A stretch of DNA of 61,149 nt from Cytophagaceae bacterium (GCA_027485575.1 JAIXQU010000130.1:1-61149); one strand, 5' to 3'; shown: positions 24,517 through 35,300, counted from the first letter of the stretch. Notes: generated by a model not told the origin, from the sequence alone. A program made the numbers and translations.

Positions 24517-25383
24517 TTATTTTATCAGAATTTGTTTTTCTTTTAAATAACCAGAAACAACACCAAGCCCGCCTTCCACATTTTTAAACAACCGGGTAGG
24601 TTCTGCAAATGGATTTTCTCCATCGTAGTTGTAAAGTGATTCCTGAAAGTTTTTAAACTCCTCATTACCTTTAAAAAGCAGGAACATATATACATTGGAG
24701 TTCCCATTGCCTTCAAAAATGGAACCGGAGGGAAATGTTTTTGAAAATGACTTTCCCTGCTTACCCTCACCAGAAAAAATAGAAAGTTCATAGTTTTGCT
24801 GCAGGTCATAGAAACTTGAATCTGGTTTACCACTACCGTCAATACCATTTAAATATAGGTAATAACCGTAGGTTTGGTAATACGCATTTTTCAAATCGTT
24901 ATTAACCATACTGGCCTTAAACAAATAGCTGTAATATTCTTTGCCATCGTAGTTAACCATCTTGTTGGAATCCAGGATGGATACCTGAAAATTATTTTCA
25001 GTCCTTTCCGGAATGAGGGTTGTACCAAAAACTTCCTTCCCACCTGGCGGTTTCGCTCTTACTGTATAGCTGGTACCTGGCAAAATTTGAAAATCTGATT
25101 TCCTGAAAAAATACCGGTTATTTTCGCTGTTGTATTTAAGGGTAAAACTTCCTCCGGGTCCGGTTATGGTAACTTCTCCGTTGGAAATGATTTGTTCATT
25201 TTGAGAATTTGGCAGAAAAATAGGGGCTGTCCAACCCAAATACACATACGTGATTTCTTCATCTGGCGACAAAAGGGCTGACAAAACCAACTTTTTATCT
25301 GTTTGAGGAGGAGGAATGGTGGCGTCCCGCTCACAGGCAAAAATCAACGGAAGGATCAATAAAAAAAGCAACGACCTTTTCAT
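24517..25383 (-). CDS. DUF4249 lipoprotein, partner of the TonB receptor
   Basis: A 288-residue protein with lipoprotein signal LLFLLILPLIFACERD (Cys at about 16) and the DUF4249 layout: LVLSALLSPDEEITYVYLGW, EVTITGPGGSFTLKY, GTSYTVRAKPPGGKEVFGTT, then a polar C-terminal half. In Bacteroidota DUF4249 proteins are regularly encoded next to TonB-dependent receptors, probably as surface lipoproteins for the same ligand. Here the gene starts 4 bases after the receptor stop. The ligand is unknown. Confidence 0.85.
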   Translation of the reverse strand: MKRSLLFLLILPLIFACERDATIPPPQTDKKLVLSALLSPDEEITYVYLGWTAPIFLPNSQNEQIISNGEVTITGPGGSFTLKYNSENNRYFFRKSDFQILPGTSYTVRAKPPGGKEVFGTTLIPERTENNFQVSILDSNKMVNYDGKEYYSYLFKASMVNNDLKNAYYQTYGYYLYLNGIDGSGKPDSSFYDLQQNYELSIFSGEGKQGKSFSKTFPSGSIFEGNGNSNVYMFLLFKGNEEFKNFQESLYNYDGENPFAEPTRLFKNVEGGLGVVSGYLKEKQILIK

Positions 25384-25387
25384 TCGT

Positions 25388-27778
25388 TTAAAATTTAAAG
25401 TTATAACTAAGACTTGGTATCAAGGGAAACAAGGTGATTTGTTTTAAAGAATTCACCTGTTGACCATTCATTCCTGTTGAACTCCCGACATAGTAGAAAA
25501 AAGGATTTTTACGATTATACATGTTATAAACGCTTAATTCCCAGGTAGCTTCTCCCCATTTGCTTTTGTTATGCCATTGCAAAGCCACATCCAGCCGATG
25601 GTAAGACGCCATTCTATAGGCATTCCTGTTGGTGAATTCCTGCGCATTATTAAATCCATCTAAAAACCGTGAAGCAGGATTAGGATTTGGTTGAAACTGA
25701 GGCAACTGATAAGAAGAAACAGGAAGCGTAATTGCATTTCCAGTTCCATAAACCCAGGTGGCTGACATAGAAAACCGTTCCGAAAATTTATACATTCCTA
25801 CAACTGAAATGTCATGTCTTCGATCGTATCTGGCGAAAAACTTCTTTCCTTCATTTAATTCAGGAAACTGAAGTTGGGTCCAGCTTAAGGTGTATCCCAC
25901 CCAGCCTGTAAACTTCCCTACATGTTTTTGAAGCAAGGCCTCCAATCCGTAACTCCAACCTTTTCCTTTCACAATCTGATCTTCCCAGGCATAGGTTTTG
26001 GTGATGTTATTGCTTGATTCAACATCAAAAAAACTGGCTCCATCCTTGTAGTTGATTATTTGGTTCATACGCTTGTAATACCCTTCCAAAGAAAAAGTTA
26101 AGTCATATTTGGCGATGTCTTTTGCCAATCCGAGGGCAATTTGCTGGGAGCGCTGAGGTCCGATGTTCGGAGAAGAAGGAATCCAAAGATCCGTAGGAAG
26201 CCCAATTCCAGTGTTTGAAAGCAAATGAATGTATTGGTTCATGTCAGCAAATGATGCCTTAATTGCCAAATCGCTCTTCAATTTATATCTGGATGAAAAT
26301 CTAGGTTCCAACCTGAATCTGGTAACCCCATCTGAATAAAATGAAGTGGCCCTGACCCCTGGATTTAAGGTCAGATTTTCATTCACCCGAAACAAATCCT
26401 CGACATAGACCGCCGATTCCAGACTTCCATATTCTTTTACTTCATTTTTAAATTCACCTGCCGAAGCGTCTTTCAAAACAATGGCCGAAGGAGTGAAAAT
26501 ATGATATATGGCCGCACCTCCAAATTTGATTTGGTGACTGGTAGATGCATAATAGTCTAAATCTGCCTTGGCTGAAAAATCTTCAATTCCAGAATAATAC
26601 TTGAGACTGAAATTGGAACCAGGTCTATTCGATTCATTGTAAATATTAAATCGGTACCGGCTGTAAATGAGCGAGGTATTTAAAAATAGTCTTGGATTAA
26701 AAACATGATTCCACCGCAAAGTAGCTGTGGCATTGCCCCAAAAAAGACCGGCTTCTTCTTTTTCACCAAAGACACTTTGCCTTTCCACAAAGCCAAACAA
26801 ATCTCTGCCAAAATATCCACTTAAATAGAGCTTGTCTGAGTTAGAAAAGGTATGGTTAATTTTTGCATTCAGGTCAAAAAGATAAAACTTGGCTTTGCTG
26901 TCAGAATTTTGAAATGGTGCTGCCAATACATCCAGATAACTTCTTCTTCCTGAGACTAAAAAGGAAGTTTTATTCTTCCAGATGGGTCCTTCGAGAGTGA
27001 ACCGTGAGGCAATCAAACCAACACCCCCCTCCCCTTTTATTTTTTGCTGATTTCCTTCTTTCATCCGCATTTCCAACACGGAAGAAAGCCGGCCACCGAA
27101 TCTGGCTGGAAATCCACCTTTGGTTAACTCAATGGTTTTGAGGGCATCGCCATTAAATAGAGAAAAAAAGCCAAACAAATGGAAAGCATTATAAACCGGG
27201 GCATCATCCAAAAGAATCAGATTTTGATCCGGACCTCCTCCCCTGACATATAAGCCTGCCGAGCCTTCAGAACCTTTTTGAACACCAGGCATAAGTTGCA
27301 AAACTTTGATTACATCCTTTTCTCCCAAAAGGGCAGGTATGGATTTAACATCGGAAGGTTTTATGGAAATCTGACTCATTTGAACCGACTCAGCCGTTTT
27401 TGGCATCGTGTCTATTCTCCCAATGATGGTCACCTCGTTCAAGGTTTTTCCTTCCTTTAATGACACATTCCGTACTTCTGAAGCAGGACTGGAAAAATGA
27501 ATGGATTGAACTTCATATCCCACATAACTAAAATAAAGTGTTACTGAATCTCCCGGAATTGTTAGGGAATAGTAGCCAAATCCATTGCTTACGGTCCCGG
27601 TTTTTAAACGGGGAATATATACGCTTGCACCCACCATTGGCTCATTACTTCCAGCTTCGGTGATATATCCACTGATTGAAAATCGCTTTGGCTTTATGTC
27701 CTGGCCATATGTAAAATCAGGGAAGGCAATGAAGCCCAATAAGCCAAAAACGATTAGAAGCGTTGTTTTTTTCAACAT
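25388..27778 (-). CDS. TonB-dependent receptor with CarboxypepD_reg-like domain
   Basis: A 796-residue outer-membrane receptor from the ATG at 27778 (MLKKTTLLIVFGLLGFIAFP signal peptide; the longer frame adds 12 unlikely residues). An N-terminal beta-sandwich follows (FSISGYITEAGSNEPMVGAS, TVSNGFGYYSLTIPG). The plug domain has VIKVLQLMPGVQKGSEGSAG, LYVRGGGPDQNLILLDDAPV and GGFPARFGGRLSSVLEMRM. The remainder is a 22-strand-type barrel ending in aromatic SLSYNFKF. It imports an unknown substrate with TonB energy. Paired with DUF4249 rather than SusD, so not a classical polysaccharide locus. Confidence 0.92.
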   Translation of the reverse strand: MLKKTTLLIVFGLLGFIAFPDFTYGQDIKPKRFSISGYITEAGSNEPMVGASVYIPRLKTGTVSNGFGYYSLTIPGDSVTLYFSYVGYEVQSIHFSSPASEVRNVSLKEGKTLNEVTIIGRIDTMPKTAESVQMSQISIKPSDVKSIPALLGEKDVIKVLQLMPGVQKGSEGSAGLYVRGGGPDQNLILLDDAPVYNAFHLFGFFSLFNGDALKTIELTKGGFPARFGGRLSSVLEMRMKEGNQQKIKGEGGVGLIASRFTLEGPIWKNKTSFLVSGRRSYLDVLAAPFQNSDSKAKFYLFDLNAKINHTFSNSDKLYLSGYFGRDLFGFVERQSVFGEKEEAGLFWGNATATLRWNHVFNPRLFLNTSLIYSRYRFNIYNESNRPGSNFSLKYYSGIEDFSAKADLDYYASTSHQIKFGGAAIYHIFTPSAIVLKDASAGEFKNEVKEYGSLESAVYVEDLFRVNENLTLNPGVRATSFYSDGVTRFRLEPRFSSRYKLKSDLAIKASFADMNQYIHLLSNTGIGLPTDLWIPSSPNIGPQRSQQIALGLAKDIAKYDLTFSLEGYYKRMNQIINYKDGASFFDVESSNNITKTYAWEDQIVKGKGWSYGLEALLQKHVGKFTGWVGYTLSWTQLQFPELNEGKKFFARYDRRHDISVVGMYKFSERFSMSATWVYGTGNAITLPVSSYQLPQFQPNPNPASRFLDGFNNAQEFTNRNAYRMASYHRLDVALQWHNKSKWGEATWELSVYNMYNRKNPFFYYVGSSTGMNGQQVNSLKQITLFPLIPSLSYNFKF

Positions 27779-27812
27779 AAACAGTATAAATCTGGAATAA
27801 ACATCAATGTAC

Positions 27813-27824
27813 ACGGATATCCGT
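27813..27824. promoter_or_regulatory. Perfect 12-bp palindrome upstream of the TonB receptor
   Basis: ACGGATATCCGT, 35 bases upstream of the receptor ATG, between the receptor gene and the end of pncB. It could be an operator for the receptor/DUF4249 pair. No consensus promoter box was found beside it. Confidence 0.3.
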
Positions 27825-27851
27825 TATGTACTAAATAAAATATTCTATCTT

Positions 27852-29318
27852 TTACAAGTTCTTCATTTTCAAAACCATATCTGCCCTGAGTTGAAAAAGC
27901 CTTTCTTCCAATCCTACCGGATAACCATGCGGATTTTCAAATCTTTTGATGGTAGGATGTATCATGGCCAATTCTTCCCTTGCTTTTCGTTTGGTTTCGT
28001 CGAGTGATGGTTTGTTGTAAACACATTTTCCCGCCCTGAAAATAGGAACAAGCAAATCATCGGATGACCAATCTGCCTGAATTATTTTCCGTTTGGTGAA
28101 ATCGGCCGGATCAATCATGGTGGCTGGAAGGTTAAATCCCAATTCTTCATCAAAAACCATATCTGCTACAAAACCTTTTCCATCATTAAACCTTTTGACC
28201 TGCAAAATTCCCGGAACATTGATTTTTCCGGCCTGCTCACTTAGCTTAATTTTATACTCCCAGTTGCCTTTTTCACTTTTCAAAGCGGTTAATTTATATA
28301 CTCCGCCCAAGGCCGATTGGTCAGAGGCAGAAACAAGGTTTGTTCCCACACCCCAAATATTGATGGCCGCACCTTGCTCTTTAAGAGATTTGATCAGGTA
28401 TTCATCCAAATCATTGCTTGCAGCAATATTGGTTTTATGAAAACCTGCTTCATCGAGCATCCGACGGGCTTCTATGCTCAGATAGGCAAGGTCGCCGGAA
28501 TCCAGCCTGATTCCAGACAATTCATACCCTTTTTCTTTCAGTTTTTTTCCGACATGGATGGCATTTTCAACCCCTTTAATGGTATTAAATGTATCGACAA
28601 GAAAAACAACATTTCCGGGCATAGATTCTGCAAATGCCTCAAATGCCTCAACCTCAGAAGCAAAAGTCATAACCCAGGAGTGCGCATGAGTTCCTCTTAC
28701 CGGAATTCCAAAAAGCTTTCCAGCCAACACATTGGAAGTTGCAGAACAGCCACCTACATAAGAAGCACGGCTTGCCGACAATCCTCCGTCAATTCCCTGG
28801 GCCCTTCTTAACCCAAACTCCAAAACAGGATCTCCTTTGGCTGCATGGCAAATTCTGGCAGCTTTGGTGGCAATTAAAGTTTGAAAATTTATGGCATTCA
28901 ACAAAAAAGTTTCAACCAATTGGGCCTGCCAGATGGGTCCTCTCACCCGAACCAATGGCTCTTGTGGGAAAACGACTCTGCCTTCAGGCACGGCATCTAC
29001 ATCGCATTCAAATTTCATTTCACCCAGCTGGTACAAAAAAGCCCTGTCAAACAAAGCGGTTCCATCCGGATTTTTCAAAGAAGAAAGGTATTCCAGGTCG
29101 CCGGGTAAAAACCCAAAATTTTCCAGCCAGTCTATTGCAAAATGCAACCCGCAACTCAAAGCATAACCGCCTCCAAACACCGGATTTCTATAGAAAAGAT
29201 TGAAAACACTTTCTCTTCCTGCAATTCCTTTTTTCCAATAGCCCTGGGCCATTGTAAGCTGGTATAAATCGGTAAGCAGAGAAAGTGGCGCCTGATAGAT
29301 GTCTTTATTAATGTTCAT
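27852..29318 (-). CDS. pncB: Nicotinate phosphoribosyltransferase
   Basis: A 488-residue protein with family motifs LLTDLYQLTMAQGYWKKG, FNLFYRNPVFGGGYALSCGL, RRAQGIDGGLSASRASYVGG, VRGTHAHSWVMTFASE (the histidine region), VFLVDTFNT, IRLDSGDLAYLSIEAR and IAASNDLDEY. It forms nicotinate mononucleotide in NAD salvage. The length matches the roughly 490-residue subgroup. No other NAD gene is adjacent. Confidence 0.93.
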   Translation of the reverse strand: MNINKDIYQAPLSLLTDLYQLTMAQGYWKKGIAGRESVFNLFYRNPVFGGGYALSCGLHFAIDWLENFGFLPGDLEYLSSLKNPDGTALFDRAFLYQLGEMKFECDVDAVPEGRVVFPQEPLVRVRGPIWQAQLVETFLLNAINFQTLIATKAARICHAAKGDPVLEFGLRRAQGIDGGLSASRASYVGGCSATSNVLAGKLFGIPVRGTHAHSWVMTFASEVEAFEAFAESMPGNVVFLVDTFNTIKGVENAIHVGKKLKEKGYELSGIRLDSGDLAYLSIEARRMLDEAGFHKTNIAASNDLDEYLIKSLKEQGAAINIWGVGTNLVSASDQSALGGVYKLTALKSEKGNWEYKIKLSEQAGKINVPGILQVKRFNDGKGFVADMVFDEELGFNLPATMIDPADFTKRKIIQADWSSDDLLVPIFRAGKCVYNKPSLDETKRKAREELAMIHPTIKRFENPHGYPVGLEERLFQLRADMVLKMKNL

Positions 29319-29471
29319 AAAGTACTAGTAAATAGCAGAAATTAGGTGAGAAAAATTGTTTAGTAGCATCTGGAAAAGCCAAAAATAAATTTTTCAAAAC
29401 AAAGTAAGTGAAATTAAGAACCGAATCTCTTTTTGGGAGAACTGTTGAAAAATCAATATAAAGAGTTGAAT

Positions 29472-30623
29472 TTATTCCACATAAAGCAACAGCCCTTTCA
29501 GGTAATCACCTTCAGGATGGAAAATATTGACCGGATGGTCCGGCGTTTGAGAAAGAGGTTTTACAATTCTCACAGACCTGCCCGCATCTACAGAAGCCGC
29601 AAAAATAATCTTTTGAAACAAGTCTTTATCAATGTGTTGAGAACAAGAGAAGGTGGCAAGCAAGCCACCGGACTTAATTTTCCTTAAGGCTGAAAGATTG
29701 ATTTCTTTATAGCCTCTGGCTGCTTTATCTACTGAAGCTTTGTTTTTTGCAAAAGCCGGTGGATCAAGGATAACCAAATCAAAATCGCTGTCCATTTCCT
29801 TCAAATAATCAAAGCAATCTGCTGCAATGGATTTGTGCTTTTTATACTTGGGAAAATTGAGTTGAACATTCCGATCTGCCATTAAGCATGCATCTTTGGA
29901 AATATCGACCGACAAAACTTCAGTGGCACCACCCGCAACGGCGTAGGCAGAAAAACCACCGGTATAAGAGAAGGCATTTAAAACCTTTTTGCCTTTGCTC
30001 AGGCTTTTTATTATCTCCCGGTTATCCCTTTGGTCAATAAAAAATCCGGTTTTCTGACCTTTTTCCAGGTCGACAAAAAATAAAAGGCCATTTTCTTTGG
30101 CAATAATTTCCTTTTCTGGCTGTCCGGAAATCCATTTGCCATCTTTATCATGGGAATGCCGATGATAAATCTGCGTAAATCCCATTTCTGTTAAAATGTC
30201 CTGCCAGGTTTTAAGCCATTGCTTGGTGGCATCGATTAAAGTATGGATAAATGCAGTGTTTCCACCATACACATCTATTATTAGACCGGGAAAAAAATCT
30301 CCCTCTGCATGAAGCAACCGGTAACTATCTGTTTCAGAATCGACAACCAACTTTTCGCGTAAAACTTTGGCCGCCAATATTTTTGATTTCCAATAACCCA
30401 GGTCAAAACCCGATTCAGGCTTTGGCCCGGAGTGAAAAATCCGGCAAACTATCTGACTTGTGGGATCAGAAAATCCATAACCTATAACAGCACCCGCCTC
30501 ATCCACAACCTCCGCTATGCCTACCGATTTAGAAACCTCGCCAACAATGGCCCCGGAAAAAACCCAGGCATGACGTTGTACAAAAGGTTTTACCCTTTCC
30601 TGCTTTATTTTGATTTGTTGCAT
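29472..30623 (-). CDS. RlmI-like 23S rRNA (cytosine) methyltransferase
   Basis: A 383-residue protein. An N-terminal PUA-type domain (IKIKQERVKPFVQRHAWVFS, about 1-75), then a class I SAM-dependent methyltransferase fold: EKGQKTGFFIDQRDNREIIK, VLNAFSYTGGFSAYAVAGGA (motif I), SVDISKDACLMADRN and the motif DLVILDPPAFAKNK. FSCSQHIDKDLF near the C-terminus carries the family's Cys. RlmI methylates C1962 of E. coli 23S rRNA; the exact base here is not known. It stands alone on the minus strand. Confidence 0.88.
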   Translation of the reverse strand: MQQIKIKQERVKPFVQRHAWVFSGAIVGEVSKSVGIAEVVDEAGAVIGYGFSDPTSQIVCRIFHSGPKPESGFDLGYWKSKILAAKVLREKLVVDSETDSYRLLHAEGDFFPGLIIDVYGGNTAFIHTLIDATKQWLKTWQDILTEMGFTQIYHRHSHDKDGKWISGQPEKEIIAKENGLLFFVDLEKGQKTGFFIDQRDNREIIKSLSKGKKVLNAFSYTGGFSAYAVAGGATEVLSVDISKDACLMADRNVQLNFPKYKKHKSIAADCFDYLKEMDSDFDLVILDPPAFAKNKASVDKAARGYKEINLSALRKIKSGGLLATFSCSQHIDKDLFQKIIFAASVDAGRSVRIVKPLSQTPDHPVNIFHPEGDYLKGLLLYVE

Positions 30624-30653
30624 TTTAATTGGAAAGGCGTAAAAGTATGGATA

Positions 30654-30696
30654 AAAGCCTCAGATGCCGGGTAAAAAATCGGACACCTGAGGCTTT
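30654..30696 (-). terminator. Stem-loop upstream of the methyltransferase gene
   Basis: Perfect 10-bp arms AAAGCCTCAG / CTGAGGCTTT with a 23-base interior that contains a small CCG/CGG pairing. On the minus strand it is followed by only four T's. It may be the terminator of the gene whose remnant ends at 30,726. Confidence 0.4.
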
Positions 30697-30725
30697 GGCT
30701 AAATCAAAACATTGAAAATAAAGAA

Positions 30726-30803
30726 TTACTCCTTTAACCAGCGGATGCTTTCGCCTTTGTTGGTGTTTTCACCAACAAAAACTCCTATGTAAAAGAACCC
30801 CAT
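30726..30803 (-). pseudogene. C-terminal remnant of a truncated gene
   Basis: 25 codons then TAA on the minus strand: MGFFYIGVFVGENTNKGESI plus RWLKE. The composition is protein-like and a terminator-like hairpin follows. An in-frame stop lies just upstream of the ATG, so only the tail survives. It adjoins the RAYT gene, and one RAYT-flanking hairpin is part of it (it encodes VGENTN), suggesting that the element's arrival removed the rest. No family recognised. Confidence 0.4.
30756..30779. repeat. Hairpin flanking the RAYT gene (downstream copy)
   Basis: A perfect 10-bp stem TTTGTTGGTG / CACCAACAAA with a TTTT loop. TTGGTGTTTTCACCAACAA (30760-30778) recurs on the opposite strand at 31437-31455, on the other side of the transposase gene, so the two copies form inverted repeats. 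REP-like. Confidence 0.55.
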
Positions 30804-30873
30804 AAAATCTCACCAAATCTTCATTCAGGAATTGTGATTATATAAGACAGCAACAACAGCAACATGTTCTGAA

Positions 30874-31389
30874 TCAGCCTTTATAATGACTTAAAAAGGA
30901 AAAATTTTGGTCCATATTTTCATAGAAACTTGCCGATGACCAGTAATAGGACTCAGGAATTTGGCAGATACCAGCATTTACTGGGTTCCAATGGATGTAT
31001 TCCAAATTCTGCATAAATACTGAGTGGGAGAATAGCTCCACAGAAAGTGGATTTCTTTGCCAGAACTGATATTTTCTATCCTTTGCATTTACCTCAAATT
31101 GGGAAAGTACATGGGGGTGAAATTCCATCAAATCGAAGCGAATTTTTTGAGCGATAAATCTGAGAAAGTCTCGCTGAATATCCTGGTAAAGATGCGGTGG
31201 TTTTATTTGCCATATCAGATGGATGTGATTTGACAGAATACTAAAAGAGAAAAGGAAAATACGATTGTCTTTCACCAAAAACTGAAGGCTGTCTACTATA
31301 ATCTGTTTGTACTTATCAGGTTTTAGTAAGTGCTTAATCTCATAAATATATGCTGTAAAAAAATGAGGGTACTGGGTTATGATTTCCAT
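30874..31389 (-). CDS. REP-associated tyrosine transposase (RAYT, Y1_Tnp family)
   Basis: A 171-residue protein from the ATG at 31389 (the frame runs to 31545, but the upstream part crosses a flanking hairpin). It has the Y1 transposase HUH motif: SILSNHIHLIWQIKP (HIH), and the RAYT-type C-terminus EYIHWNPVNAGICQIPESYY-WSS, which includes the candidate nucleophilic Tyr. RAYTs are domesticated relatives of IS200/IS605 TnpA acting on REP hairpins. Both sides carry matching GGTG-TTTT-CACC hairpins within 65-100 bases of the gene. Length and motifs look intact. Confidence 0.87.
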   Translation of the reverse strand: MEIITQYPHFFTAYIYEIKHLLKPDKYKQIIVDSLQFLVKDNRIFLFSFSILSNHIHLIWQIKPPHLYQDIQRDFLRFIAQKIRFDLMEFHPHVLSQFEVNAKDRKYQFWQRNPLSVELFSHSVFMQNLEYIHWNPVNAGICQIPESYYWSSASFYENMDQNFSFLSHYKG

Positions 31390-31436
31390 AATGCTGTAAA
31401 TTCGGTGAATCAAAAGATACGCTTCAACATGAATTA

Positions 31437-31455
31437 TTGTTGGTGAAAACACCAA
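31437..31455. repeat. Hairpin flanking the RAYT gene (upstream copy)
   Basis: TTGGTG-AAAA-CACCAA on the plus strand. It is the inverted partner of the hairpin at 30760-30778 (19 identical bases when one is read on the minus strand). It lies 48 bases upstream of the RAYT ATG. Confidence 0.55.
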
Positions 31456-32368
31456 ATATGGTGTAACCATGATACAAAGTTCCGGATGTTGCCAGCTTTG
31501 GAATAATGAAACTATATCCAACGGTATTGACTGGCAAAATGCCATGCTTTAATAAAGTCCAAATAGAATTTACAATTTCTATTTTTAGTTGGACCTCATT
31601 CCAGTTTCTCCAGTGGAGAAATGACTAAGGCAAATTTTAAATTCAAATTAGACTTTATATAATTTATTGAATGACTGATTTTTGTTGGACTTGATTCGCC
31701 TTCGGAGGAAAAAAGTATGTTCCGACAATCAAAGGGTAGAAAGGAACTTTTGGCTTTGATTTTTACGTTTCCAGTTGACCTTTTTACCTGCAAAAGCTTT
31801 TTTTTCAAAAAAAATTAAGACTGAATCAGCAAATGTAAAAGCTGAACCAAACCACCCATAACACAGTTTACGTTATCGATTTTTTTTGGTAATTTATTGC
31901 AAAAAAATGAATGAAAAAAACCACAACTACTTCATTTTCAAACCAATTAATCCTTTTTTGTTTCGTAGAAAACGGATGCAAAACCCCTGTTTCAATTGCC
32001 AAATATTAAAAGTTGAATCATTGCCATTTAAGCCACACAATTCCGTAAAATCCTAAACCTCCATGCCTTGGAATGAAAGTCATTTGATTTCACCGTTAAT
32101 TTTTTACCATCTTTTCACAATTTAATTACTTTTGTGAGATTATCGAATCAAAGCCAGATCAACTAAAAATTTTTTCATGATAAAGCTGTACTAATCCCCT
32201 CATTTATTAGGACTTATAAAAGAAAGTAAAGATTTTATAAAAATTTACTTTGAGGTGGATTACGATTTTCATGTAAAAAGGATTGAGGAAGATTGGCATT
32301 GCCGATATACTTAATGAGATTTATTTTACATCATTCTTACATATACCATCATTTTAATCAAGAAAATT
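31456..32368. other. Long AT-rich intergenic region before the giant gene
   Basis: About 900 bases with no convincing gene. Visible: a perfect stem-loop TTTCTCC-AGT-GGAGAAA (31605-31621) and a consensus -7 box TACTTTTG (32127-32134) about 235 bases before the giant gene, without a good -33 box. A 70-codon minus frame at 31,596-31,808 does not look coding. Confidence 0.45.
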
Positions 32369-35300
32369 ATGAATTTTTCTACTTTAATCAGGTCTGGAAA
32401 TAGGGCTTTGCGTGGCTCTGGTTTTGGGAAAGTGGTTTTAGGGTTGTTGCTGGTGGCTTCGCCGTTTTTGGTGAAAGGACAAACCACCTATGATTGGTTA
32501 AACACTGCCCCGGATGGTAATTTCAGGCAAGGTGCTGCCGGTGCACGCTGGAATCCAGGAGGATTGTTTGACGAACCTCCTTATGGTATCGTTCAGTTTA
32601 ACAACAATAACCAGACGACCATGACAAACAATGTGGCCGGAACCTGGAGTCAGTTTAAATTCAACTTTGGATCTTCGGCCACAACAGGAAGAACTATTGG
32701 AGGTAACACTGTTCAATTTTTCGACTTTGGTGGCACATGGCCTTTTATCCAAAACCAATCTTCAGCTTCCCATACCATCAACTTTCCAATTTTGGTGGGC
32801 ACAGGTGGTACATTTAATCTGGAGCTTGTTGCCAATGCAGGTAACCTCGTTTTTGGTGGTACCTTAGGAAATCAGGGAAAAAATGTATTAGTATATGGAA
32901 ATAATACTGCCATAGATGGGACCAATCGTTCTGTTCGTTTGGGGGGCATCACCAGCGGCGCAGGTAAATTAATTGTTTCCCAATTTGGAGTAGCTAAACT
33001 AAATGTAGCCCACACCTACAGCGGAAACACTGAAATTGACAATGGAGAACTATGGATTGAAACTGGTGGTAGTGCAACAAGCAGTGCTTTTTTTGTAGGA
33101 AACGGTGGTCAATTAGGTAACGTAACCAAGCTTTGGCTTGCCAATTCAACAGGTGGAACAACATTTTCAAACAGCTTCACCATTAACAATGGAAATGCCA
33201 ATACTCGTGAAATTGGCGGTTTAAATTCATCAGGAACGCATACATTTTCTGGTTCCATCACCAACAACTCTACAACCGGAGGTTTATCTGTTAACGCCTT
33301 GAGCGCCGGAGGAACCACCACCCTTTCAGGCGTAGTTTCTGGTGGAGGGGCAATTTCTACTACGGGTTCAGGAACTGTTATTATTTCAGGTGCTTCTCAA
33401 AACACCTACACCAACACATTTACAGCGGGTGCAGCTACAACAGTTTTCAATAAATCTGCCGATACCAGGGCCATAGGAACTGGAAATATGACAATAAATA
33501 CAGGAGTAGCGGTGAGAACCGATGCCAATAATCAATTGGGGACAGGAACTCCTTCTTTAATTACCATAAATGGAACTGGTGTTTTTAACCTAAACAACAC
33601 CAACCAAAAAATTGCTTTAGCTAGTGCTAGCACAACTTCTTCTGTTACACTTGGTAGTGGAACTTTAAATATTGACAATGCCGGAACTGATACCTATGCC
33701 GGTACAATCACCGGTTCTGGTGGCCTTACTAAAACAGGTGCAGGAACACAAATATTATCCAATACAGGAAACAGTTATACAGGTGCTACCACCATTACAG
33801 GTGGTATTTTGCGTTTAGGTGCTTCAGGCGTTATAGCCGATGCCAGCAACGTGGTAATGAACGGTGGTACATTGAGTACGGGTGCTGCTGCCGGTTTTGC
33901 TGAAACGGTAGGTACACTAAGCATGACCGCAAGTTCCACAATTGCATTAGGCACAGGTAGCCATAACTTAACATTTGCCAATAGCAGTGCTACAGCTTTC
34001 ACGGCTGGAACAATATTGACCATCACAGGTTGGACAGGAACCAACAACGGAAATTCTTCTGGAACTGCGGGTCGAATATTTGTTGGCAATTCAGCAGGTG
34101 GGCTAACTGGTTTGCAATTATCAAGAATTCGATTCAACATAAGCTCAGTTCTTTGCGGGGCTATGCAACTTAGCACAGGTGAAGTTGTACCAACAGGAGG
34201 GCCGGTTCAGTATTACGGCGGAGCAACTGGAACATGGACTGGTAATCTTTGGGGTGTAAATGAGCTAGGACCATACACAAGCGTTTGGGTATCAGGTAGC
34301 CATGCCATAATGAATATTGCCAGCGCAAATACTTTAACATTTGCAACAACCAATGTGGCTGCAATTACCTACAACGCCAATATCACTTTTGCTTCTGGCG
34401 GAACTTTTCAAACTGGGCCTTCTGGTGGTGCCATTTGTCCAATTTATGTAGATGCCACTAGAACCTTTACAATGGCGGGGCAAGGAATTTCAACAGCAGC
34501 AGGTTCGGGGTTAATTAAGTTGGGAACGGGAACTTTGCAAAGTACGAATGGTAATACCTATCCTGGTGGTTTTACTTTGAATTCAGGTACAATGGTTGTT
34601 GGAGGGGTAAATGCCATGGGAAATGGCGGTGCATTAAATCTTAATGGCGGTACACTAGGAACGGTTGCCAATAGAAACATTACAGCCAGATATACCGGAA
34701 TTAATATTGGTGGTGATTTCACAATTGGAGATGCAGTAAACAACAGCACTTTCATTTTTGCGGATAATGTTGCCTTAGGAAGTGGTGTTACCCGAACAAT
34801 AACACTTGGAGCTGCAGCGACTCAAACGTTTAATGGCATTATCAGTGGTACAAGTTCAAACTTAGTTTTAGCTGCAACAGCTGCAGGCTCACTTCAATTG
34901 GGTGGTGTAAACACGTATGGAGGAAATACAACAATCAATGGCGGAACATTACGAACCTCCGTAGCAGCCGCACTTCCATCTACAACCAATGTAACTCTGG
35001 CAAATACTGCCGGAGCCAATCTGGATTTGGTAATCAGTAATCAAACAATTGCCTCCATTGCTGGTGGAGGTTCCACAGGCGGAAACATTAGTTTAGGTGC
35101 TACGGTTGCGGCCCTTACTGTTAATCAATCTACCAACACCACATATTCAGGTTTAATCAGCGGAGCTAGTATCGGAGGCCTGATCAAAACAGGTTCTGGA
35201 ATATTGACCCTAGGTCACACGGCCAATACCTACACTGGCCCAACCACAATCACAGCAGGTGAACTTCGGATTAACCCAAGTACAACAACCGGAAGTTTTG

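Noticed and set aside
31596-31808. 70-codon minus-strand frame upstream of the giant gene
   Set aside because: Low-complexity, no promoter or family resemblance, and it contains a stem-loop; most likely noncoding.
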